Source: Rhodospirillales bacterium
Lineage (GTDB): Bacteria > Pseudomonadota > Alphaproteobacteria > Rhodospirillales > Defluviicoccaceae
DNA: 32,160 bases
Assembly (NCBI GenBank): GCA_016793875.1
Contig: JAEULG010000239.1
Coordinates: forward strand, 1-32,160
Reading direction: 5' to 3'
The first letter of the stretch is position 1. Each line of letters begins with the position of its first letter. The notes beneath the pieces were generated by a model. It saw only the letters and a program-made list of their open reading frames with translations, did no database searches and was not told where the DNA came from. A program made the position numbers and the translations under genes. This document shows, piece by piece, positions 24,688 through 32,160 of this stretch.

Positions 24688-25136
24688 TAGCGCACCTGCC
24701 AGCGGCACGCATGAATATTATTCGTAAACAGATCCAGAAGAGGATCTGGTTCTTTCATTTTGGTGGGTAGTGAGCCTTTACGGCGTCAGGATGGCTTGTT
24801 CTGGGCGTTTTTACGGAGTCATTGCAGACGCAACTCTATACAACGTGAAATAGACTGTTGCACAACTCGTCCTATGGCTCCTCGCGAAACTCCTCCGGAA
24901 TGAGGGCGAATGCCCCGGCTTTTTCGACTCTCATCACCGCGTCCCCGCCCGCGCCGGCCCGTGCGCGCACGCCAGCGGAATCCCTCGTCGGTCGGCGGGA
25001 CGCACACGCCCGCGAACACCTCCGGCCGGGGCGTTTCCGCCATTGTCCAGCGGCCGCGTTGACTTGCCGGACGTCGCCGCGTAAAGAGGCTGGGCGATCG
25101 GCTATGGTGCCGGCGCCCACTACGCCCGGATGCCAG
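24688..25136. other. Gap upstream of the efflux operon
   Basis: About 450 bases with no gene I can support. Up to about 24860 the sequence is clearly lower in GC than the rest of the window. It holds a 7-base hairpin (24729-24735 with 24742-24748, CAGATCC/GGATCTG) followed by a T-rich stretch, and a bulged inverted repeat at 24830-24861. From about 24870 on it is GC-rich, and short frames exist on both strands; the plus frame that runs into the channel gene has no protein-like composition before 25104. Confidence 0.6.
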
Positions 25137-26714
25137 ATGATGCCAGGAAGGCACGGGGCGGCTGGCGTCCTCTTGGCGCTGCTGCTGTCCGGCTGCATGA
25201 AGGTCGGACCTGACTTCAGCCCGCCGCAAACGACCGTGGCGGACGAGTGGCGCGATACCAACGGATCTGTTGTTGCGCGTGGTGAGGTCGATCAGGCGTG
25301 GTGGAGGGTTTTCGGCGATCCTGTTCTCGACCGGCTCGTGGAAACGGCCTACGGCCAGAACCTGACGCTGCAGGCGGCCGGCGTCCGCGTCCTGCAGGCG
25401 CGGGCGCAGCTGGGCATCGCCATCGGCGACCTGTTTCCGCAGACCCAGAACGCCTTCGGCTCACTGACCTACAACCGCCAGAGCGCCCGCTCCCCGTCCC
25501 AGCAGGGCGCCTCCTCCAGCCTGCTCAGCTACGCGCAGGCGCAGGTCGGGGTGCAGGCCGCCTGGGAGCTGGACTTCTGGGGCCGCTTCCGCCGCGCCAT
25601 CGAAGCCGCCGATGCCACCCTGCTCGGCTCGGTCGCCGACTGGGACAATGCGCTCGTCTCGCTGACCGGTGACGTCGCCACCACCTACGTGCAGATCCGG
25701 ACGCTGGAAGAACGCCTCACCATTGCCCGCAGCAACGTCGATGTGCAGCGCGAGAGCCTGAACATCGCCGAGATCCGCTTCCACGGTGGCACCACCAGCG
25801 AGCGCGACGTCGAGCAGGCACGCACCGTGCTGGCCTCGACCGAGGCCAGCATCCCGCAGTTCGAGGCCTCGCTGCAGCAGACCAAGAATGCCCTGTGCGT
25901 GCTGCTGGGCCTTCCGCCCTCGCCGCTCGACGACATCCTCTCCGGCAGCTCCGGAATTCCCGTCGCACCGGTGCAGGTGACTGCCGGCATCCCGGCAGAC
26001 CTGCTGCGCCGGCGGCCGGACGTGCGGTCGGCCGAGTTGCGGGCGGCGGCGCAGAGCGCGCAGATCGGCGTCGCCAAGGCGGACCTCTATCCGGCGTTCT
26101 CGCTCACCGGCAACTTCGGCTTCCTCTCCACCGACTGGGGACACTACGACCTTACCGACATCTTCCTGGCCAAGAGCCGGGCTTGGTCAGTTGGCCCGTC
26201 GGTGCAGTGGAACTTCCTCAACTACGGCCAGATCACCAATAACGTCCGCGTCCAGGATGCCGCCTTCCAGGCGCTCGTCGCGGACTATGGGAACGTCGTG
26301 CTGAATGCCCAGCGGGAGGTGGAGGACGGGCTCGTCGCCTTCGCCAAATCCCAGCAGCGTACCGATTTCCTGCGCCTGAGTTCGGCTGCCGCGGCGCGCT
26401 CGCAGGAGCTTGCCGTGTTGCAGTACCGTGAGGGCATCACCGATTTCACCACCGTGCTGACCGCGGAGCAGAACCTGCTGCAGGAGGAGGATTCGCTGGC
26501 GGTGAGCCGGGGCGACATTCCGCTCGGCCTGATCCGGACCTACCGGGCGCTGGGCGGTGGCTGGGAAATCCGCCAGAATGACCCGGTGATTCCACCGGAA
26601 GTGCGCGAGGCGATGCAGCGGCGCACCGACTGGGGCCGGCTGTTGCGCCCGAACAACATCGAGCGCGTCAGCAGCCAGGCTCAGACACCAGCCGTGCCGA
26701 CGCCGGATTGGTGA
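25137..26714 (+). CDS. RND efflux outer-membrane channel lipoprotein (OprM/NodT family)
   Basis: Trimeric outer-membrane exit duct of a tripartite efflux pump. From the ATG at 25137 the 525-residue protein has a lipoprotein signal ending LLLSGC (acylated Cys20), followed by MKVGPDFSPPQ, the usual beginning of mature OprM-like proteins. Two repeats of the channel family follow: AWELDFWGRFRRAIEAADATLL and later PADLLRRRPDVRSAELRAAAQ with SLTGNFGFLS, and near the end ELAVLQYREGITDFTTVLTAEQNLL. The tail after LGGGWEI is about 45 residues and longer than usual. Alternative in-frame starts are ATG 25104 and ATG 25140. Its TGA overlaps the next ATG by one base (TGATG), so it is the first gene of the operon. 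Confidence 0.94.
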   Translation: MMPGRHGAAGVLLALLLSGCMKVGPDFSPPQTTVADEWRDTNGSVVARGEVDQAWWRVFGDPVLDRLVETAYGQNLTLQAAGVRVLQARAQLGIAIGDLFPQTQNAFGSLTYNRQSARSPSQQGASSSLLSYAQAQVGVQAAWELDFWGRFRRAIEAADATLLGSVADWDNALVSLTGDVATTYVQIRTLEERLTIARSNVDVQRESLNIAEIRFHGGTTSERDVEQARTVLASTEASIPQFEASLQQTKNALCVLLGLPPSPLDDILSGSSGIPVAPVQVTAGIPADLLRRRPDVRSAELRAAAQSAQIGVAKADLYPAFSLTGNFGFLSTDWGHYDLTDIFLAKSRAWSVGPSVQWNFLNYGQITNNVRVQDAAFQALVADYGNVVLNAQREVEDGLVAFAKSQQRTDFLRLSSAAAARSQELAVLQYREGITDFTTVLTAEQNLLQEEDSLAVSRGDIPLGLIRTYRALGGGWEIRQNDPVIPPEVREAMQRRTDWGRLLRPNNIERVSSQAQTPAVPTPDW

Positions 26715-27967
26715 TGCGAACGACGAATGCTTTCGGCCGGGACGATTTGGGATGGCTGCACGAGATGACGACTGATTTTCTCTCCCCGCTTCGTACTGCT
26801 GCAGCAACGCGTCCGTGGCTGGCGCCGCTCTTCTTCCTCCTCGTCATCGCAGTGGTCGCCGCCGGCTGCGAACAGAAGAACACGTTCGTGCCGCCGCCAC
26901 CGCCGAAGGTCACCGTCGCCAAGCCGGAGCGCCAGTCCGTCACCGACTACCTCGAACTCACCGGCAATAGTCAGGCGATCAACACGGTTAAGCTGGTGGC
27001 GCGGGTGGAAGGCTATCTGGAAGGGCTACACTTCCAGGACGGTGCCGACGTGCGCAAGGGCGACCTGCTGTTTACCATCCAGCCGCAGCAGTATCAGGCG
27101 CAGCTGGCGCAGGCCAAGGCGCAGGTGCAGGCGCAACAGGCGGCGCTGCTCAACGCCGAAACCGAGTACGAGCGCTACTCGCGGCTCTACCAGCAGAAGG
27201 CGGCGGCCGCCACCGACGTCGACAACTGGCGTTTCCAGCGGGATTCATCCAAAGCAGCGGTAGCGAATGCGATGGCCCAGGTGGAAATCGCCAACCTCAA
27301 TATCGGCTATACCCAGGTGACGGCCCCATTCAACGGCCGGATGGGCCGGCGCCTCGTCGATGTCGGCAACGTCGTCGGCGCCGGTGGCCAGGAAACGCCG
27401 CTGGCCGAGATCAACCAAATCGATCCGATCTACGTCTACTTCACCATCAACGAACTCGACCTGCTCCGCATTCGTGAGCGGCAGCAACAGGCGGGAGAGG
27501 GCGACTATCGCGTGCGGCCGGTGCCGATCCAGGCAGGCCTCGCCACCGAGCAGGGATATCCGCACGAAGGTCGGATTGATTTCGCCGCAATCAGCCTCGA
27601 TCCGGGCACCGGAACGCTGCTGGTGCGCGCCGTCTTTTCCAACCCCGACCGCGTGCTGCTGCCGGGGCTCTTCGTCCGCCTGCGGCTACCGGTTGGGCGG
27701 GATCGGGGCGCCATCCTGGTGCCGGAGGTGGCCCTCGGCTACGACCAGATCGGCCGCTATGTGCTGGTTGTCGACGACAAGAACGTTGTCGAACGCCGTG
27801 GTGTCAAAACCGGACAGTCCTACGGCGAGATGCGGGTGGTCAGCGACGGTCTGACCGGCGACGAGCGGGTCGTGGTCAATGGACTGTTGCGCGCCATCCC
27901 CGGACGAGAGGTCAGTCCGGAAATGCAGACGACGGCACCGCCGGCGGCTTCGTCTGGCCGCTCCTGA
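26714..27967 (+). CDS. RND efflux periplasmic adaptor (membrane fusion protein), lipoprotein
   Basis: Bridges the channel encoded upstream and the permease encoded downstream. The 417-residue protein has an N-terminal hydrophobic segment ending VVAAGC (Cys52), suggesting a lipoprotein. Then come a lipoyl half (VARVEGYLEGLHFQDGADVRKGDLLF), a Gln/Ala-rich helical hairpin (about 120-190), the second lipoyl half (LNIGYTQVTAPFNGRMGRR), and beta-barrel and membrane-proximal parts (IDPIYVYFTINELDLLRIR; LDPGTGTLLVRAVFSNPDRVLLPGLF). The ATG at 26714 overlaps the previous stop. An ATG at 26765 gives a more ordinary, shorter signal peptide (MTTDFLSPLR) and could be the real start. It shares the domain plan of the adaptor at 501-1679 but is clearly a different protein. 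Confidence 0.94.
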   Translation: MRTTNAFGRDDLGWLHEMTTDFLSPLRTAAATRPWLAPLFFLLVIAVVAAGCEQKNTFVPPPPPKVTVAKPERQSVTDYLELTGNSQAINTVKLVARVEGYLEGLHFQDGADVRKGDLLFTIQPQQYQAQLAQAKAQVQAQQAALLNAETEYERYSRLYQQKAAAATDVDNWRFQRDSSKAAVANAMAQVEIANLNIGYTQVTAPFNGRMGRRLVDVGNVVGAGGQETPLAEINQIDPIYVYFTINELDLLRIRERQQQAGEGDYRVRPVPIQAGLATEQGYPHEGRIDFAAISLDPGTGTLLVRAVFSNPDRVLLPGLFVRLRLPVGRDRGAILVPEVALGYDQIGRYVLVVDDKNVVERRGVKTGQSYGEMRVVSDGLTGDERVVVNGLLRAIPGREVSPEMQTTAPPAASSGRS

Positions 27968-27999
27968 GTCCGCGCTGACAGCGAAGAGAGGCCGTCGTC

Positions 28000-30900
28000 T
28001 TGTCGAAATTTTTCATCGAACATCCGATCTTCGCCAACGTCATCGCCATCATCACGATTCTGCTGGGGGCGGTGTGCATCTTCACGCTGCCGATCGCCCA
28101 GTACCCCGACATCACCCCGCCGACGATTCAGGTCACCACGTCGTTTCCGGGCGCCAGTGCCGAGACCATCGCCAACACCATCGGCATCCCCATCGAGCAG
28201 GCGGTAAACGGGGTCGAGGGGGCGATGTACATGTCGTCCACCAGCGGCAGCGACGGCAGCTACACCCTGACCATCAGCTTCGCCGTCGGCACCAACCTCA
28301 ACACCGCGCTGTCACTGGTGCAGAATTACGTCAACAGCGCGCTGGCGCAGTTGCCGAGCGGGGCAAATGCGCAAGGTATTACGGTAAAGAAGGTCAGCAC
28401 CAACATCCTGCTCGTCGTCAATCTCTATTCCGAGAATCCGGCGCTCGACGATACCTTCCTTGCCAACTACGCCATCATCAACATGCAGTATCCGCTGGCG
28501 CGGCTGCCGGGCGTTGGTCAGATCAACGTCTCCGGTTCCGGCAAGTACAGCATGCGGATATGGCTCGATCCCAACAAGCTGCAGTACTACGGGCTCACCA
28601 CCCTCGATGTGCAAGAGGCGATCAGGCAGCAGAATATCGAGGTGGTCGCCGGCGCACTGGGCGGCCCGCCGGTGCCGAAGACGCAGGCCTTCCAGTTCAC
28701 CGTCAACGCGCTCGGCCGGCTGTCGACCACCGAAGAGTTCGAGAACATCATCGTCAAGAGCGTGCGCGGCGAGACCGCCCAGATCGTCCGGATCAGGGAC
28801 CTCGCCCGCGTCGAGCTCAGCCAGCAGAAGTTCAACATCTTCTCGCAGGTAAACGGCAAGCCCGCCGCCCACCTGATCGTCTATACCCTGCCCGGTGCGA
28901 ACGATCTGGCCGTAGCCAAGGAAATTCTCGGCGCGGTCGAGAAGATGAGCGAGAAGTTTCCCGAAGGGGTGAAGTGGCTTTCGGTCTATAACACCACCGC
29001 CTTCGTCAAGGAGGCGATCAGCTCCGTCTATCACACCCTGTTCGAGGCGGCGATCCTCGTTCTGATCGTCATCATGGTGTTCCTGCAGAACTTCCGGGCG
29101 ATGCTGGTACCGGCGACGACCGTGCCGGTCACCATCATCGGCGCGTTCGCGGCAATGGCTGCCCTCGGCTTCAGCATCAACCTGATGACTCTGTTCGCGC
29201 TGATCCTCGCCATCGGCATCGTCGTCGACGACGCCATCATCATTGTCGAGAATGCGTCGCACTATATCGAGCAAGGCCTGACGCCGAAGGACGCGGCGAT
29301 CAAGGCGATGTCGGAGCTGACCGGCCCGGTCATCGGCATCACCCTGGTGCTGACCGCCGTCTTCGTGCCGGCGGCGTTCCTCCCCGGCATCACCGGCCAG
29401 CTCTTCCGCCAGTTCGCGCTGGTCATTGCCGCAACGGCGCTGATCAGCGCGCTCAATGCCCTGACGCTGAAACCCACCCAGTGCGCCCTCTACCTCAAGC
29501 CCAAGCCGCCGGGCTGGCGGCCGAACGCCTTCTACCGCGCCTTCAACCGCGGCTACGCGGCGGTCGAGCGGTTCTATATCGGCATCGTCTCGTGGATGGC
29601 GCACCGCACAGGTCTGATGATGCTGGTGTTCTTCATCATCATCGCCATCGGCGGCTGGCAGTTCACCCGCACCCCCACCGGCTTCTTCCCGACGGAGGAT
29701 CAGGGCTACTGCATTGTCGCGACCAAGCTCCCCGACGGCGCCGCCCAGCCGCGGGCGCGGGCGGTGGTCGAGAAGATCAATGACATCGTCTCGAAGGAGC
29801 CCGGCGTGCAGGGATGGGTCACCATCGGCGGGCTTTCGATCCTCGACAGCGCCAACCTGTCCACCGCGGTGACGACGTTCATCCGCTACACCGACTGGAG
29901 CCAACGGGGCGCCGACCTGAGCCAGGACCGCATCGTCGGCAGTCTGCGCAAGAAGTTCGCGCAGATCGAGGATGCCGCCATCTTTGTGCTGATTCCGCCG
30001 CCGATCCGCGGCCTCGGCCAGTCCGGCGGCTTCCAGATGATGGTGCAGGACCGCGCCAGCCTGGGCCTGCAGGAACTGGACAAGTCGACGGCAGAACTGA
30101 TCCGGACCGCCTCGCAGCAGTCCGGCCTCGTCGGCCTCGCCACCACCTTCAGCGCCCGCAGCCCGCAGCTCTACCTGGAGATCGACCGCACCAAGGCGGA
30201 ATCGCTCGGCGTGTCCCTCAACACCGTCTTCGATACGCTGCAGGGCTACCTCGGCTCGTCGTTCGTCAACCTGTTCAACAAGTTCAACCAGGTTTTTCAG
30301 GTCTACATCCAGGCCGACGCACCCTTCCGCCTGCAGCCGGAAGACATCCGCAATCTCTACGTCCGCAACGACAAGGGCGATGTCGTCCCCCTCGGCACGA
30401 TGATCACCGTCCATACCAGGCTGAGCAGCGAGCTGATCACCCGCTACAACCTCTATCCGGCGGCACCGGTGTTCGGTGCCGCCGCCCCGGGATTCAGCTC
30501 GGGCCAAGCGCTGAACCTGATGGAGCAGGTGGCCAACAACGTGCTGCCCGCCGGCATGGGCTTCGACTGGACGGCGACGGCGTATCAGGAGAGGCAGATC
30601 GGCAATACCGCCTACCTGATCTACGCCCTATCGCTCACCCTCGTCTTCCTGGTCCTGGCCGCCCAGTACGAGAGCTGGACCAACCCCGCTGCGGTGATCC
30701 TGGTGGTGCCGATGGCGCTCGTCGGCGTCCTGCTGGCGCTGATGCTGCGCGGGTTCGACAACAACCTCTATACGCAGGTGGGCCTGGTGCTGATGATCGC
30801 GCTGGCGGCGAAGAACGCCATCCTGATCGTCGAGTTCGCCCGCGAGTTGCGCGCCGAAGGTATGCCCGTCGTCGACGCGGCGATCGAGGCGACCCGCCGC

Positions 30901-31176
30901 CGCTTCCGCCCGATCCTGATGACCTCGTTCGCCTTTATCCTCGGCATCCTGCCGATGGCGCTGGCGAGCGGGGCCGGCGCCGCCAGCCAGCAGGCGCTCG
31001 GCACCGTCGTCGTCGGCGGCATGCTCGCCTCGACGCTGATCGCCATCCCGTTCGTGCCGGTCTTCTACATCGTCATGCAGGGGTTCAGCGAACGCCGCAT
31101 GGCGAAGAAGGGCACTCCGCAGCCGCCGGCACCCGCCGCCCCGCCGGCACCGCCGCACGGGAAGCCGGCCGAGTAG
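28000..31176 (+). CDS. RND multidrug efflux permease, HAE1/AcrB family
   Basis: Proton-driven inner-membrane pump, probably for hydrophobic drugs or detergents; substrates cannot be read from sequence. At 1,058 residues it is full length: MSKFFIEHPIFANVIAI start, first porter loop PDITPPTIQVTTSFPGA, helix 4 GIVVDDAIIIVEN with the proton-relay pair Asp410-Asp411, and helix 10 AAKNAILIVEFA with the relay Lys938. RRRFRPILMTSFAFILGILPM is the conserved helix 11 region. The start codon is TTG at 28000, with GAGAGG (27986-27991) eight bases before it; no ATG fits. The tail is proline/alanine-rich. It lies 32 bases after the adaptor gene and ends the operon. Confidence 0.97.
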   Translation: MSKFFIEHPIFANVIAIITILLGAVCIFTLPIAQYPDITPPTIQVTTSFPGASAETIANTIGIPIEQAVNGVEGAMYMSSTSGSDGSYTLTISFAVGTNLNTALSLVQNYVNSALAQLPSGANAQGITVKKVSTNILLVVNLYSENPALDDTFLANYAIINMQYPLARLPGVGQINVSGSGKYSMRIWLDPNKLQYYGLTTLDVQEAIRQQNIEVVAGALGGPPVPKTQAFQFTVNALGRLSTTEEFENIIVKSVRGETAQIVRIRDLARVELSQQKFNIFSQVNGKPAAHLIVYTLPGANDLAVAKEILGAVEKMSEKFPEGVKWLSVYNTTAFVKEAISSVYHTLFEAAILVLIVIMVFLQNFRAMLVPATTVPVTIIGAFAAMAALGFSINLMTLFALILAIGIVVDDAIIIVENASHYIEQGLTPKDAAIKAMSELTGPVIGITLVLTAVFVPAAFLPGITGQLFRQFALVIAATALISALNALTLKPTQCALYLKPKPPGWRPNAFYRAFNRGYAAVERFYIGIVSWMAHRTGLMMLVFFIIIAIGGWQFTRTPTGFFPTEDQGYCIVATKLPDGAAQPRARAVVEKINDIVSKEPGVQGWVTIGGLSILDSANLSTAVTTFIRYTDWSQRGADLSQDRIVGSLRKKFAQIEDAAIFVLIPPPIRGLGQSGGFQMMVQDRASLGLQELDKSTAELIRTASQQSGLVGLATTFSARSPQLYLEIDRTKAESLGVSLNTVFDTLQGYLGSSFVNLFNKFNQVFQVYIQADAPFRLQPEDIRNLYVRNDKGDVVPLGTMITVHTRLSSELITRYNLYPAAPVFGAAAPGFSSGQALNLMEQVANNVLPAGMGFDWTATAYQERQIGNTAYLIYALSLTLVFLVLAAQYESWTNPAAVILVVPMALVGVLLALMLRGFDNNLYTQVGLVLMIALAAKNAILIVEFARELRAEGMPVVDAAIEATRRRFRPILMTSFAFILGILPMALASGAGAASQQALGTVVVGGMLASTLIAIPFVPVFYIVMQGFSERRMAKKGTPQPPAPAAPPAPPHGKPAE

Positions 31177-31221
31177 GCCGGCCAGCAGCAGTCTGCGGCG
31201 CTCGCTCGCGCGGGGGCAAGG

Positions 31222-31252
31222 CTGCCTCCGGGGATCAGCGTGCCCCCGGCAG
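31222..31252. terminator. Weak hairpin between convergent genes
   Basis: CTGCC (31222-31226) with GGCAG (31248-31252) and GGGG (31230-31233) with CCCC (31244-31247) can pair with a 3-base bulge. It sits between the permease stop and the stop of the convergent phytase-like gene. No T-run follows, so it is only a candidate. Confidence 0.3.
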
Positions 31253-31273
31253 TTCCGCCGAGGCCGGTTCCTA

Positions 31274-32160
31274 TTACTCGACCAGGCGGAACATCAGCAG
31301 AAGCGTGCGCTGCAGGAAGCTGTAGTTGTCGTCGGAAACGAGAACGATCTCGGTCTCGCCGTTGGGACCGGTCCGCGCATCGATCCCCTCCATGTTATCT
31401 ACCTGCAGCGAGCCCTCTAGCCGGGCGATTTCGCTGCCGTCGAGCACCGCCCCGGCCTTGATCGCCGCCACCGGCAGCAGCCGCAGCCGGGCGCCGACCG
31501 GCGGGAACCGCCGCTCCAGGACCAGGACATCGCCCGACGGCAGTTGCGTCGCATCGGTCGGCACGAAGCCGCCCGACGTACGCCAGACGAATGGCTGCCA
31601 CGCGCCCTTCTTCCCGGAGATCCATCCACGCACGCCGTCACCTGCCTCCAGGCCCTCGGTAATCGCCAGCAGCCGGCCATCGGCAAGGCGCACGAGGGTC
31701 TCCAGCCCCGCGTTGCTCGGCGCCTTTTGCAGGCCCGGCGGCGCCGCGAACAGGGAAGCCGGCCCTCCTCCCGGCGGATAGCGGACGATGCGGTCATCGC
31801 CCTCGAAGCCGACGAGGATGCCGCCATCGGGGAGCAGCACCAGCGATTCGGCATCACTCTCGTGCTTGCCCAGCTCCGACAGCGCTCGCCCCCGCCGCGA
31901 CAGCAGCGGTACCAAGCTCACCTGCTCCACCCCGGCGAGCCGGCCGTCGCTACCGAACAGCAGGCGGCCCTCGACCCGCCAGCCGACGTCGGAGATCGCG
32001 ATGAACCGGGCCCCGTCAGCGGCGATGCGCAGCGCCGAGAGACCCCCGAAGCGCGGATCCGAAGACGTCAGCTCAACCCCGCCCCGCCACTCCAACCGGC
32101 CGACGCGGCGGCGTTCAGGATCGGCATTGTCCAGCACCAGCGGCTTCGCCCGCACGCTGA
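31274..32160 (-). CDS. Phytase-like / esterase-like beta-propeller protein, partial
   Basis: The visible 295 codons match the family annotated as esterase-like activity of phytase (PF13449 type), usually exported proteins predicted to form a beta-propeller; true phytase activity is rarely shown. Family features are WRGGVELTSSDPRFGGLSAL, the SDVGWRVEGRLLF strand, ESDAESLVLLPDGGILVGFEGDDRIVRY, SNAGLETLVRLADGRLLAI, and near the C-terminus VDNMEGIDARTGPNGETEIVLVSDDNYSFLQRTLLLMF. The first possible start in the window is a GTG at 32155, but homologues have a signal peptide and further residues before this point and the frame is open to the edge, so the 5' end is outside. It is convergent with the efflux operon. 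Confidence 0.85.
   Translation of the reverse strand, partial: SVRAKPLVLDNADPERRRVGRLEWRGGVELTSSDPRFGGLSALRIAADGARFIAISDVGWRVEGRLLFGSDGRLAGVEQVSLVPLLSRRGRALSELGKHESDAESLVLLPDGGILVGFEGDDRIVRYPPGGGPASLFAAPPGLQKAPSNAGLETLVRLADGRLLAITEGLEAGDGVRGWISGKKGAWQPFVWRTSGGFVPTDATQLPSGDVLVLERRFPPVGARLRLLPVAAIKAGAVLDGSEIARLEGSLQVDNMEGIDARTGPNGETEIVLVSDDNYSFLQRTLLLMFRLVE

Noticed and set aside
24525..24860. Remnant of an insertion sequence in the AT-richer gap
   Set aside because: No transposase fragment on either strand and no target duplication that I can see; the dyads are short and fit regulatory sites better.
24858..25136. N-terminal extension of the outer-membrane channel frame
   Set aside because: The residues before the lipoprotein signal are Ala/Pro/Arg-rich and unlike the family; the signal peptide with LLLSGC fixes the start close to 25137.
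28312..30507. 731-codon open frame on the minus strand
   Set aside because: It is antisense to the full-length RND permease, whose domains are unmistakable. The minus frame reads as Asp/Arg/His-rich low-complexity protein, as expected from GC-rich third positions.

Overview
The window is GC-rich chromosomal DNA and looks like an alphaproteobacterium, most likely in or near the Rhodospirillales. This rests on the gene set and order (dapF-mtaB-ftsY, a COG3146-type acyltransferase, a three-gene cytochrome bc1 operon, a cytochrome c2-like protein, aerobic hemF) and on protein style; it is inference, with no rRNA marker present. I saw no tRNA, rRNA, CRISPR array, transposase, integrase or phage gene. 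Most of the window is ordinary housekeeping and envelope sequence.

Left part (1-8331): the start of an RND efflux permease and its lipoprotein adaptor (minus strand), a ZntB-type transporter (minus), then a two-gene plus-strand unit of a DUF4912 protein and a GH57 glycogen branching enzyme joined stop-to-start. The DUF4912 protein carries three almost identical 23-residue repeats in a proline-rich linker. A small c-type cytochrome, a COG3146 acyltransferase-like protein and a small exported cysteine protein follow.

Middle (8437-18277): dapF (lysine/peptidoglycan precursor), mtaB (tRNA ms2t6A) and ftsY (SRP receptor, with a long proline-rich insert) are tightly packed. A membrane-bound class III nucleotide cyclase follows. 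On the minus strand come a NUDIX hydrolase and a diguanylate cyclase whose N-terminal domain resembles the zinc-sensing CZB domain of DgcZ but has lost ligands. Then pgk (plus), and hemF overlapping a DsbA-fold isomerase (minus). Two different nucleotide second-messenger enzymes therefore sit within 3 kb.

Right part (18428-32160): an MFS transporter behind a perfect 13-bp hairpin, the petABC operon (Rieske, cytochrome b, cytochrome c1), a di-heme DUF1111/MauG-like oxidoreductase (minus), an AT-richer gap with several dyads, and a complete tripartite RND efflux operon in the order outer-membrane channel, adaptor, permease. The right edge cuts a minus-strand phytase-like beta-propeller protein.

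Functionally, bc1 and the small cytochrome c could form one electron path (bc1 to soluble cytochrome c to a terminal acceptor), and the di-heme protein may draw on it. The best candidates for something little described are the DUF4912 repeat protein with its branching enzyme, the degenerate-CZB diguanylate cyclase, and the dyad-rich gap at 24533-24687. I did not find convincing evidence for a wholly new multi-gene system.
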